A stretch of 64,000 bases of DNA, taken from the NCBI GenBank assembly GCA_047495785.1, contig JBLDXI010000013.1, positions 2,852,001 to 2,916,000 on the forward strand, given 5' to 3'. The position numbers were made by a program, and so were the translations under genes. This stretch comes from Lepidodermella squamata. Taxonomy: Eukaryota > Gastrotricha. The notes below the pieces were generated by a model that did not search any database, was not told where the DNA came from, and saw only the letters and a program-made list of their open reading frames with translations. Positions 13,078-23,316 of this stretch are shown piece by piece; position 1 is the first letter of the stretch; every line of letters starts with the position of its first letter.

Positions 13078-13939
13078 ATGGGTTCAACAGACCGGGTTCA
13101 CTACTTCGCATTCGCTAGTAACCTCATGACTGAGCGAATGAATATTGGCGGTGCAAATGATGCCATTCTCGTCTCAACTGGCTATGTCAAAGTAAGTTGC
13201 GGCTCTTCCTTCACAATTTAAATTTTCGCACTCGCTTTGCACTGTCATAAATCTCACCAGCTGTCGGTAGCTAATAAACTATTTACGATGGCTTGGCAAG
13301 GCTGTAAACTTGCGGCCTGGATTCGCTTGAGCCAAAGCCATTAATCTTACATGGGGGTTGTCAGAATTTATTATTCCCAAAATTTGCAATGCAAAAGCTG
13401 AGCGTCAATATTTTACTTTTAAAATTGAGAAAAATTTACTGGAATTTAAAAATTATGAATATTTTTACTAGAAATTCAAATTGGTCTTCACGGAGTGTAA
13501 CAAGCCTGAACACGAACACGACAGTCGGTGGAACGGGGCAGGCGCGAGTTTGCTTTCGACTAACGACGAAAACGACGTCGTCTGGGGCGTAGTCTACTCT
13601 ATTCCACTGTCTTCTGTCGCTGATCTGGACTCGCAAGAGGCCCAGTACGCCCGCATTGACCTGCAAGTTACGTATGCGGACAACAAAACGGTCGTGCCGT
13701 GCTTTTCTTATGTACACCACGCTCTGCTCGGCGACAGCGTGTACTCTCCATCGCCTTCTAATGCCTTACCATCACTCGAGTACCTCTCAGTGATCGTGTA
13801 CGGCGCGCGGCAACACAATCTACCGGACTGGTACATCAAAACACTGGAACAACACCCAGCGAAACCGAAGTCGCAGGTTCCGATCTTCGACGAGCTGGTC
13901 GCGTTGAGCCAAAACAAGCTCACCCTTCTGCCCCGATGA
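13078..13939 (+). CDS. Gamma-glutamylcyclotransferase-like, copy 2
   Basis: Tandem paralog of the preceding gene. Exons 13078-13191 and 13472-13939 give 193 residues, and the 280-bp intron sits at the same point as in copy 1. It keeps WGVVYSIPLSS, the presumed catalytic Glu in LDSQEAQYAR and GARQHNLPDWYIKTL. The N-terminal loop reads YFAFASNLMTERM, so the canonical YGSNL has become FASNL. The Tyr and Gly of that loop contact the gamma-glutamyl group in known structures, so substrate range or activity may have changed. Codon use matches its neighbours, so I see no sign of decay. Confidence 0.88.
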
Positions 13940-14175
13940 ACTTTCGCTTCTTTGTGCGCGTGTGTGTTATTTTTTGAAATATTTGCGTTAATATTTTAAT
14001 ATTATGCTTGACTCGATACAATATAAAAAACATAGTTCCCTTGATCGTTTTTAATTGAACATGTTTGAGATTAGTTTTGTTCGAAAATCGTTTCACTAAA
14101 TTACTGCAGCCTCTGTGTTCCAAGTATTGAAACGGGTTGTTTTCGATTATTAGAAGTTTATATTTTTACGAAAGA

Positions 14176-17100
14176 ATGACGTCTCGCAAGGTGCGCGAGT
14201 TGATCGACAACGTGCACTTTGACAACTACATTGCCGAGCTGAAGAAGCAACTTGCCAGTTCATCGCAGCCGCCTTTGAGTGCGTAGTCAATTGAAAAAAA
14301 TTAACCGCAAATAATCATTTTCAAATTTCAGTAAAATGCGGCATTTGCTCGAACAAAGACATATCGAACCTGCTGACCTGTTCGACATGTTGCAAGCTGT
14401 TTTGCAACACATGCTCAAAAAACGTGAGATGAATTATATTGTCGATTAAATGCATTCAAATTTGATGTTTTCTTAAGGTCGATGGTCATCGCTGCAAAAA
14501 CAGTCATTTTCTACCGATTCCTGCCGATGCCGATCTGAATTCGCTGGACATCGCGTCGCAATATGGCGTCGATCAGTGCTCGAATCATTCGAAGACACGT
14601 GAATACTACTGTTCAACTTGCGATCTTCCGCTGTGTTCTGGTTGTTTGATCGACAAAACTGCTCCTCACGCCGGCCATGAGATGATGGAACGTGCCGCTT
14701 GCGTGACGAGTGACCAAAAAATCGACGAAGTTATCGAATTTGCGCGTCTCGTCGAGTCTCATCAAGTTACATCAGCTCGCATTTGCCTCGATGAATTGAT
14801 GAGTTTGAAATCAACGACAGAGCGAAACGCGCATATCTGGCTCGCATTCTCTGAACGAATCACGCAATTTGTAGAACGGTTCATTCAAAACCGGATATCT
14901 GATTCAGCCCGAGCCAAAGCGCAACACTTGCTCGCTCAGGGTGTCGCAGCTAGCGGGGCTGCGGCAACTAACAAGCGGCTGATTGAATATTTGGAAAAAA
15001 TTAAGGGGGCTGAAGCTGACTCGGTTAACGGCGTTTTAGCCCATAATGTGCTCACCCGCCTTAAAAATGTAACGAGTGAGCCTGCGGTCTTAACGGGCTA
15101 TGCTGCCGATAAGACGAAAGAAATATCGGCCGGGGGAGATTCTGAACAATTTGACGATTTCATGACGAAATTCAAAGATTTATTCGAAGATCTTGCGTCG
15201 AAACTTAGCGTCAGTGAAGTCGCGACCAGCCCATCGTTCCTATCTGGTCGAATTTCTCTGCAACCATTGACGAATGCGTCGAGTGAAGATATTGATCGGA
15301 ACAAAGAGTACGAATTCGCTGAGCCGGTGCCAAACCCGGACGATGTGAACACGAAGGAAAATTTGCCTGAAAAAGTTGAAAACGAGCCTCGTGTCATGCG
15401 AGCTCCAAAATCGAAATTTGTCACCGTAGTCCACGTTGAGGGTAAGCGGTCAGTAAGTCCAAGTTCCAGCGTTTCGGTCAACAGTGATTCGATTTTGAGT
15501 CAGGAAATTCCGAAAATAACCGACTATCCCCCGCCGTATTCGTTGGAAAATGGCGATCATGTCCACATTGCTTCTATCAAGACCCCATTAGATTTTCATG
15601 TGAATAAACTGCGACATGAAACTTTGTTCCAACGAATCAAAGCTGAGTGCATGAATCACGGAAAAATGCCTGAGAAAACCCCGCCCGTTTTCGAGGTTCA
15701 AAAGCCGGTTCTAGCAATGTACAGTGCTGATAAAAAGTGGTATCGATCGCGAATAATCAACATCAGACCATCACCGGAAAATCCGAATCTACGCGATTTC
15801 CACATCCATTTTGTCGATTATGGCAATAAAGAATGGATTCCTGAGAATAGCGGTCGTCTACACTCGATCCCTCAGTCGCTGCTCATGTATCCACCTCAAG
15901 CTATTCGCTGTTCGTTGTACGGTATTGTGCCGAATTCCGCTAATGGGCGTTGGTCTGGCGAAGCTGTTGAGGCTTTTGCGAGTATGTTTGGCGGCAAAGC
16001 AGCGACTGTTTGCGTTTGTAAAGACCCGGCCTCCCAGGGCGTTCCAAACGCACCGTGGCAAATCGATTTGTACCATTCGGATGCAAGGTCAAAAGGTCAC
16101 ACCTCCTTCCGAGATTCGCTGATTTTTCTTGATTTCGGGTGTTTCCCGACCGAATTTTCATCAGCATCTCACCCCCTGGCCCCGCCTAGGCCAAACCCGC
16201 TCCCGGCGCCGAAATCAACGACCTTGAGTTACGTTCAAAAATCACCATTAATCACTAACGAGGCTTACGTAGCTGCTATAGCCCATGTCGAAAATCCGTG
16301 GCTTTTCTTCATTCACATCCTGGACGACGAAAGCAACGCGTTAGCACTCATGAATGCGAAGATTGATAGCCATTCAAAAGTGCACCTAGCCGCGTCACAT
16401 CGCGTGATGCCCGCATTCCGTCAGGGTTTACCTGTTATTGCGCCGTTTGGCGAAAAGTACTACCGCGGTCAAATTTTGAGACGAGACGAAAGTTCAAAAA
16501 ACAAACTCGTTGTCCGTTTTGTCGACTACGGAAATGAAGAATCTGTCGATATGAGCAAGATTTTGGAAATGCCGGATGAATTTATGGCGTTGCCAACTCA
16601 AGCTGTTCGTTGTCGATTGGACGGCGTGAAACCGATAGATGGCACTCAGTGGCCACGTGAGGCTTGCCGACTCATTCGAGGCAAGCCAAACGAATTTTTC
16701 GACGTGTTTGTCACTGCAAAATCACCGAATGGCAACCACTATTTCATTGAACTTTTCGAAATGGATGAAACTAAGGAGAATGCAAAATCGATTGCTGAGG
16801 CGCTAGTCGAAGCAGGTCATGCAATGAGGGAGATTAAACCCATCGAGCTGGGGCCAGCGAAAAGACCATCTTCAGCCAGTGATTCTAGGCCTGTTGAAGA
16901 TTTGAGCCGGCATAGCCTTCCTGATTATGTTGCCCCTCCTCTGGCCGCAAAACGGGTTATCGCGTCTGATTCGATGAGCAATTTCGAACTGCCTAAAACT
17001 ATCGTTGAGCCACCTGCTGCTCCAAACCAGCCTACAGTCGAGGACGAACCTGAGGGCATTAAGGTCACTGTGACCCATCTGTCCAGCCCGTCAGATTTCT

Positions 17101-19667
17101 ACGTTAGACCGTCGAAACTCGACCGATTCGTCGAAAGGGCCGAGCGTTCTTTGAAGTTGTTAGTCGATGCAAATCTGATTAGCAATATCGCCTGCGCTAC
17201 AAATGGCGATCTGGTTTGTTTCTCCGACGAAAGTGATGGTCGTTGGAAGCGTGGTAAGGTCACTAGTCTTTCAACAACAACTGATCTGAGCGATGTTGTC
17301 GATATTTTCCTCCGTGATTACGGTGAAACCGTTCCGGTTAAACTTGCCAATCTATCGAGAATCAATCGAAGTGAGGTCAGCCCGCTGGCTGAAAATTTAT
17401 TCGACGCCCCTGATACAGTGTACCGCTGCTCTCTGGACGGTATAAAACCCGCTGGTATGAATGGCTCGATTTGGTCGCGTAAAGCTACCGAATTAGTGAT
17501 GAAAGCGCTCGCCCTGGAAGTTGAAGATGATGGCGAAAAGAAAGAAGAAGTTGCGGCGAAAAAACCAACAGAGTGCTGGGCTCTGACCGGTGGGGTTCGC
17601 TATACCGAAGGGAAAATGGCTGGTCGTATTCCACTGAAACTTTTTGTCAAAGAAATTATTCCCGGGACGCCTTTCACTTTCGAAGGTAATTTTATTAATA
17701 TTAATATTTTTTAAGGATTTTTTATGTTTAATTGTGGTTTTTTCATCTCTCAGGGCAGAAGTTTGTGCCTTTGGCTGGCAAGCTTGTTGAAGAGGGCGTT
17801 GCGCTTTCAGATATTTCTTTCATATCATCCGACGCCTTACCGTCGTATCTCGTCTCAAAAACCAACGAAACATTTGAATTTACGATGCCGAGCGACGTCG
17901 CAGCGTGCGTTGCTAACCCGTTTTATGCACTGAACATTGATTTGCTGGCTGGGCGGTCAGAGCAGCAACCGGCATCTGCGTCCTCGTCGTCTACGCGAGA
18001 TGGGGATCGAATTTCAGCGAAAAGCAGTGATCTATCATTACGAGTCGACATTTTATCAGGAGCCGAGCAATCTCTGCCTGTAAAAATAAATCAAGCCATC
18101 CTGCACTCGATCAATGTTAAGGATGCTATATTCAATTTCGCCGACAAGGAAGCGACGGACGAAATCACTGCGAGGTGCCAGGCGTAAGTTTACTAGAAAC
18201 TTCTTTCAATTAAGACTACCTTATATTATATTATACTCGCGAAAAAATCGATACTTTTCGAGAAATTTGATCTCAACGCTTTTGATACTAACTGATCATT
18301 TGAATTAAAATGTATTTTTTCGGTGCAGATTTGGTGATGAGCTCGAGCCGATTACTGATTTGAGTTTGCTCGAACCCGGTATTACTGTCATCGCTTTCGA
18401 TTCGATTCGAGGTTGGTGGGCTCGGGGCATTGTTAAGGAGAAATGCCCGTCGTTTAACCCATCTCACAGCCCTCAATACTCGATTTATTTCATCGATTTC
18501 GGCTGCAAAGCGCCGGTTGATATTTCTTTCATTCGCATTCTTCCATCTTCAGAGGCCGCCGATGAATTGAGCCTCAAGCCATGTGCTCATTTTCCTATTG
18601 TTTTCCCCAATCTCTGTTTGTCTTCGGTTTTTGCACCGAAAGCCGAGGATTTTGTCGAATCTCTGAAAGATTTCGTTTTCACGCTTCAAATTTTTGCTCA
18701 ATTGCGTGATCGTAGTCTCGAATCCGTTGAATCTTACGGTGGTGTTTCTGCATATCTCGGCAAAGCCATTGTCGAATCTCGCCCTAGTCATGCCCCAGCT
18801 TCATCCCCGGCTCTCTTTGCTGAGTTAAGCAACTATCTCTACCTCCAAACCTACGCATCTGACGCTCAAGCGGATGATAAATTGATGTTAGCTTACAAGT
18901 TGCCTGTGATCAAAGACGCTGTGCCGTTCCCGGTGGTGATTTCCTATGTTGCGAGGCCGGATGTAGTCTGGCTGCAGCGACGCACTGAGGCGACTGAGCG
19001 GTCTATTCTTAAAATGAGGGCTGTTATTGAAGAATATGCTGCTGGTTGTAAGGCCCCGAAGCATTTAGATTCGATCATACCCGGGATGCCGCTTATTGTC
19101 TGCTGGCCACGCGATGACGGCTGGTATCGAGCCGTTTGCAAGGGAGTAAATGCCAGTTCTGCAACGATTCACGTCTACTTTGTCGATTATGGAAATGATG
19201 ACCGTAAGTTTGAAATGATTTTTTATGAGTGAAAGCTGTGTTGAGCCTCGTAAGACTGAGTAGATTGTTTTTAATCTAAAAAATTGGTAGAATCGTATAT
19301 TCTTGAATTCTAGCCTTTGTTTTTATGCATTTTAGGGATACTGGAGACTGTAATGCTAATTGCTTAGACATTTTCATTACCTCTAGAAATTTACCGAAGA
19401 TGAGTTTTAATGTATCTTGCAGATGTTCCCTTATCTTGCTGCCGTACTGTGCCATTGAAATTTTACGGCCGCGCCCCAGTATACGCAATGAAGGGCAGGG
19501 TATCTAAGCAATGCATGCAACGTCTCAAGTCGACGCCGATTAGCCAACTCGAAAACGTTGCTTGCTTTGCTCATTTGTCAACCGAACCTTCCGAACCCGG
19601 CATTTTCAAGTTCGATCTACTTCAAGACAACCCCAGCAGCCCCGGTTACGTATTGCTCCAGCTTTGA
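14176..19667 (+). CDS. RNF17: RNF17/TDRD4-like RING and multi-Tudor protein
   Basis: Probable germ-granule protein; animal homologues act in piRNA and germline biology by binding dimethyl-arginine on Piwi proteins. Six exons (14176-14278, 14332-14423, 14478-17685, 17754-18183, 18329-19203, 19423-19667) join in phase to 1650 residues, close to mammalian RNF17 (about 1640). The N-terminus has a RING-like finger (CGICSNK, CSTCCKLFCNTC) and a B-box-like finger (CSNHSKTREYYCSTCDLPLCSGC, HAGHEM). Five Tudor cores are marked by HFVDYGNKEW (about 15810), RFVDYGNEES (16520), FLRDYGETVP (17310), YFIDFGCKAP (18490) and YFVDYGNDD (19180). The RING-B-box-five-Tudor order is that of RNF17. HGH1 follows after about 210 bp. 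Confidence 0.9.
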
Positions 19668-19845
19668 TACATCTTCGCCATCAAACAGGTTGAGTTGTTG
19701 TATAAAAAAAACCCTGCTATTTTTCACACCTGGTTGATTTGATTTTCCGGGTATTCTCCTCTAAATCCCTATGTTTACTCAGTAAAAATTCATTTTTCCC
19801 TTTTCCGCACGTGATCTTCACTATTGCTATTTCACCCCTCGCCTG

Positions 19846-19857
19846 CTATTCATTTAG
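19846..19857 (+). promoter_or_regulatory. Possible trans-splice acceptor for HGH1
   Basis: CTATTCATTTAG ends 19 bp upstream of the HGH1 ATG, about 190 bp after the stop of the RNF17-like gene. It is consistent with downstream-gene trans-splicing. Confidence 0.45.
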
Positions 19858-19876
19858 GTATAATTTAACGTTTGAG

Positions 19877-21055
19877 ATGACTCAGGCGGTTAAGGTGGAT
19901 ATTGATGAGGCTGCGTTGGCTGAATTGCTGGAAATTGCGAAGACGGACAAGTCGAAAATTGTTGAGATTTTATCGAACATCTCCGGCTTGAGCGGCACTA
20001 ATGAGGGCTGCGCATTGCTTTTCAAGTCCGTCAATAAAATCCTACCACTAATGGCGTCTAACTACATGCTGCCCAGCGAAACAGCTGGTATCTCGAAAAT
20101 TAAGCTGCATGTCTGTTCAGCTCTAGCTAACATGCTAGCGTCGGGTCAAAGCAAAGACGACTCTGAAATATCGAGCATATGCGCGATTTTGTCGAAAGAA
20201 AGCGTGTTGAAGCGTGCGATGAAGGACTCGATGAAAGAAGCCGATGAAGATCATAAACTGCTGCGGCTCCGAACTGTCATTCTACTCGGTAATGCAACAG
20301 CCTTATCCACCTTAGTCTGCTCGTCCCTCCTGGCGTTTATCAACAAACCGACCCATCAAAATATGAATATTCTCGAGAAAATGTACATGTTATCGCTGGA
20401 TATGAGCGAGTTGGGAACGGCTTTCTTATGCCTGGTGTCTAATTTGACTCAAATTCCTGAGTTCCGAACTTGGATGTTGTCACCTAAGGCGTCTGGCCAA
20501 GAAATCCGCCTTAAATCTCTGCTGCCTTTCGCGAATTACTCGCCGAATCTACGCCGTCGTGAGGCTGTGATTGCAGCGATAAAAAATTGTTGTTTCGCCT
20601 CTGATTACCACGAAAAATTGGTGGATCAGAACGTTCTTAACGTTATACCTGTCCTGTTGTTGCCTCTTGCGGATGGTTCTCAAAAGTTGACTGACGAAGA
20701 AAATGGTCGTCTACCGGTTGAATTGCGGTATTTGGACGCTGATAAGAAGCGGGAAGAAAGCGCGACAATTCGACTGGGCATTGTTGAAGCTTTTTATCAA
20801 TTATGTGCCACTAAATTAGGCCGCGAGGCTCTTCGAAATTCCGGGGCTTACTTGATTTTACGCGAATACCATCGTTGGGAGGAGCAGGTGGGTAAAAATG
20901 AAACGATCAACGCTCGTTTGTTCGACGTGATTGAAATTATCATTTCTGACGAGCATGTCGACGAAAAGTTTGAAGATCTTCATAAGCTGGAAATTCCCGA
21001 CGATTTGAAGGAGAAATTCGCGAAGGAAGCGACGGAAGAAACCAAAGAGAATTAA
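19877..21055 (+). CDS. HGH1: HGH1, eEF2 folding chaperone
   Basis: Cytosolic armadillo-like protein that helps fold translation elongation factor 2 together with Hsp90 and TRiC. Single exon, 392 residues (human 390). Helical repeats fill the protein. The family signature is clear: RRREAVIAAIKNCCF, then LLPLADGSQKLTDEENGRLP, ELRYLDADKKREES, and GREALRNSGAYLILREYHRWE. The ATG at 19877 is chosen because the matching family N-terminus begins shortly after it and an acceptor precedes it; the same frame is open upstream but without family similarity. TMX3 begins only 78 bp beyond the stop. Confidence 0.93.
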   Translation: MTQAVKVDIDEAALAELLEIAKTDKSKIVEILSNISGLSGTNEGCALLFKSVNKILPLMASNYMLPSETAGISKIKLHVCSALANMLASGQSKDDSEISSICAILSKESVLKRAMKDSMKEADEDHKLLRLRTVILLGNATALSTLVCSSLLAFINKPTHQNMNILEKMYMLSLDMSELGTAFLCLVSNLTQIPEFRTWMLSPKASGQEIRLKSLLPFANYSPNLRRREAVIAAIKNCCFASDYHEKLVDQNVLNVIPVLLLPLADGSQKLTDEENGRLPVELRYLDADKKREESATIRLGIVEAFYQLCATKLGREALRNSGAYLILREYHRWEEQVGKNETINARLFDVIEIIISDEHVDEKFEDLHKLEIPDDLKEKFAKEATEETKEN

Positions 21056-21101
21056 AAAGAAATTTAGATCGAGCCGATATTTTACTAAATATTATCGCTT
21101 T

Positions 21102-21114
21102 ATTTGTTATGTAG
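21102..21114 (+). promoter_or_regulatory. Probable trans-splice acceptor for TMX3
   Basis: ATTTGTTATGTAG lies 19 bp before the TMX3 ATG and within 60 bp of the HGH1 stop. The spacing leaves no room for an independent promoter and makes this the tightest operon junction in the window. Confidence 0.6.
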
Positions 21115-21133
21115 AATCTTAAATTTATTTGAG

Positions 21134-22680
21134 ATGGCTCAGTTTACAATGCTCAAGTTACTGGTTGGATTCGCTCTGGTCAGCTGTATCTATGCTGGCA
21201 AAGGCCCGGTAATGGAACTCACCGACTCGTTTTTACAATCTGATCTTGGAAGTGACCCTTGGTATTTCAATTTTAATTTGAATTTTTTGGACTTGAAATT
21301 TGATGTTTTTTCAGGTTCATAGCCTTCTATAGCCCTTCCTGCGGTCATTGTAAGAAGCTGGAACCAGCTTTTGACGAAACCGCACGGCAACTGGCTCAAA
21401 GCAAACCAAATGTACGCGTAGCTCGAATTGATGCGACGGCAAATCGCGCCTCGGCCGATAAATACGGCGTGAACGGCTACCCGACTATTGTTTTGCTCAA
21501 CAAGGGCGAGGTGCATCACTACAACGGCGATCGATCAGTCGAATCTATGGTCGGATTTGTTGACCGCATGTCTGCACCGGCTATTACTGAAATCAATACT
21601 GATAAAGAACTGGAAGCTGTTCTCAACGGAATAACTAAAGACTCTGCCTATCTGTACGTGGGTGACAAATCATCGGCGAAAGATAATTTGTTCGGCGATT
21701 TTCAAAAAATGGCCGAGCGTCGCAGGGCTCATAACAGGTTCTACTTGATCCCGAAATCGGCTATACTTGAAAAATTGGGTTTCAAAGTATTTCGAACACC
21801 ATCGGTTTTCGCAGCTAAAAGTCGCGATGATTTCGAGGAATACTACCCGTCAAAAGATAAATGGACCCTGCCATTTGACCAGTGGATTATCAGCGAACGT
21901 TTTGCGATTGTCTCCCGCTTTTCGGCCTACGACGGTTACGCATCTCGCGATTTGAGTAAATTAGTCATTTTGTTCCTAGTCAAAGAAAAACCAACCGATG
22001 AGCAGTTGGAAATAATGACTCGAGCTGCTAGAACCGCCCGGGGTCGTCGCTTCGTTTTCGCTTGGACAAACGATTCTGAGACTCATAATCGCGTTGTTGG
22101 CTGGTTTGTCAAGCCGCCATCTCTGTTGTGCATGAATTTGACGGACTTATCGTACTACGACCCGGCTGATCAACACGAGGCGATTAGCATGTCGAATCAC
22201 CACAAACTTCACCCGAATCACCAAACATCGACGAGTGCTACTGCTATTGAAACTTTCAACAAGCTGAGTGATTTCATCGAATGGGTTGATATTATCCGCT
22301 ACGCACCTGATCATCGATATTTGCTGCAGAACATGGTGAAAGGCGGCTTGGGTCTGAATATGAGATTAAGGCGGATGTTTTTCACTGTTGTCGAGTTTTG
22401 CGTCAACGTCTATAACGAGTCGATAATTCTGTTTCTGTTGTTCTTCGGACTGCCCCTCGGGCTGTTTTCGCTGCTTTTCTATCTGCTGTGCTGCTCTGGC
22501 GATGCCTCAGATGCGGGCAATTACGACGATCTGGGCTCGGACGACGAGGGCGAACTGCTGGAGGATGAACGTGCTCAATTCGGCCGAGAAATGGAAGAGG
22601 GCGGCTTTGAACCCGGCGAGGAGGATGAGGCTGGAGAGATGCGACGCAGGCCGATGCTGCGCCAGGCTGAAGAAAGCTAA
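21134..22680 (+). CDS. TMX3: TMX3-like transmembrane protein disulfide isomerase
   Basis: ER membrane oxidoreductase of the PDI family. Exons 21134-21261 and 21315-22680 join through a split TGG codon, giving 497 residues (human 454). A signal peptide ends near SCIYAG. A thioredoxin domain follows with the active site CGHC in FYSPSCGHCKKLEPAF, as in human TMX3, and the cis-Pro in GVNGYPTIV. Two redox-inactive thioredoxin-like domains lead to one membrane segment (SIILFLLFFGLPLGLFSLLF) and an acidic cytosolic tail. The tail ends RQAEES and lacks the KKxx retrieval signal of vertebrate TMX3, so ER retention would need another signal. Last in the HGH1 run. Confidence 0.93.
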
Positions 22681-23316
22681 ATAATTTGATAAATTCTCAA
22701 ATTTCCTTCAATTTCCAGTTTTTGAGCGAATTTCCTTTGTGAATTATGATTATACCTTAAACATTGAGGTAGAATTTAGACATATTTCTAATTAGATTAT
22801 CTCTAGTTACAAAATGGGAAATTTTCTTCTCGCCTCAAGTTTGACTCCAAATTTTCAATTATCGGTTATGATGGTAAAATCGAACATTCGAAATATGTCT
22901 ATAGGTTAATCTGACGTATCAAAAGGTGATCTCTGGTCTGCGTTTTTGTGTGTACTTCACTTTCCGCGATAAAATGTCCTCCTCTTCGGCGCTTTTCATG
23001 TCCTTCAAAACGGTGTGAAATTATTTCTTATTATTCGAGTCTTTTGACGTTACATTGAACGACGGTATCATTGCTAATTGTTAGTCATAAAAAAAATTGT
23101 TGAGTCTGGAAAAACAAAGCTTAATCAGCAAATAATTGCCAAAAGCTGAGCACTTTCATGTTTTTATATTGAAAAAGATTATTATAATTATATAAATGTT
23201 GTGTGTAGATTTTTTGCGAAAATATAATATCACGTTGTGAATTTTTTCTGAATTTTTTCCCTAGGTTTGTTGATTGTTGTGGATAGAGCTTATTTTTGTA
23301 CGATTTGAAACAAGAC
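22681..23316. other. Intergenic region, TMX3 to PIP4P
   Basis: About 640 bp, AT-rich, without a supportable gene. A T-rich tract ending in TTCCCTAG at 23264 lies about 50 bp before the PIP4P ATG and may be a 5' acceptor. Confidence 0.5.
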
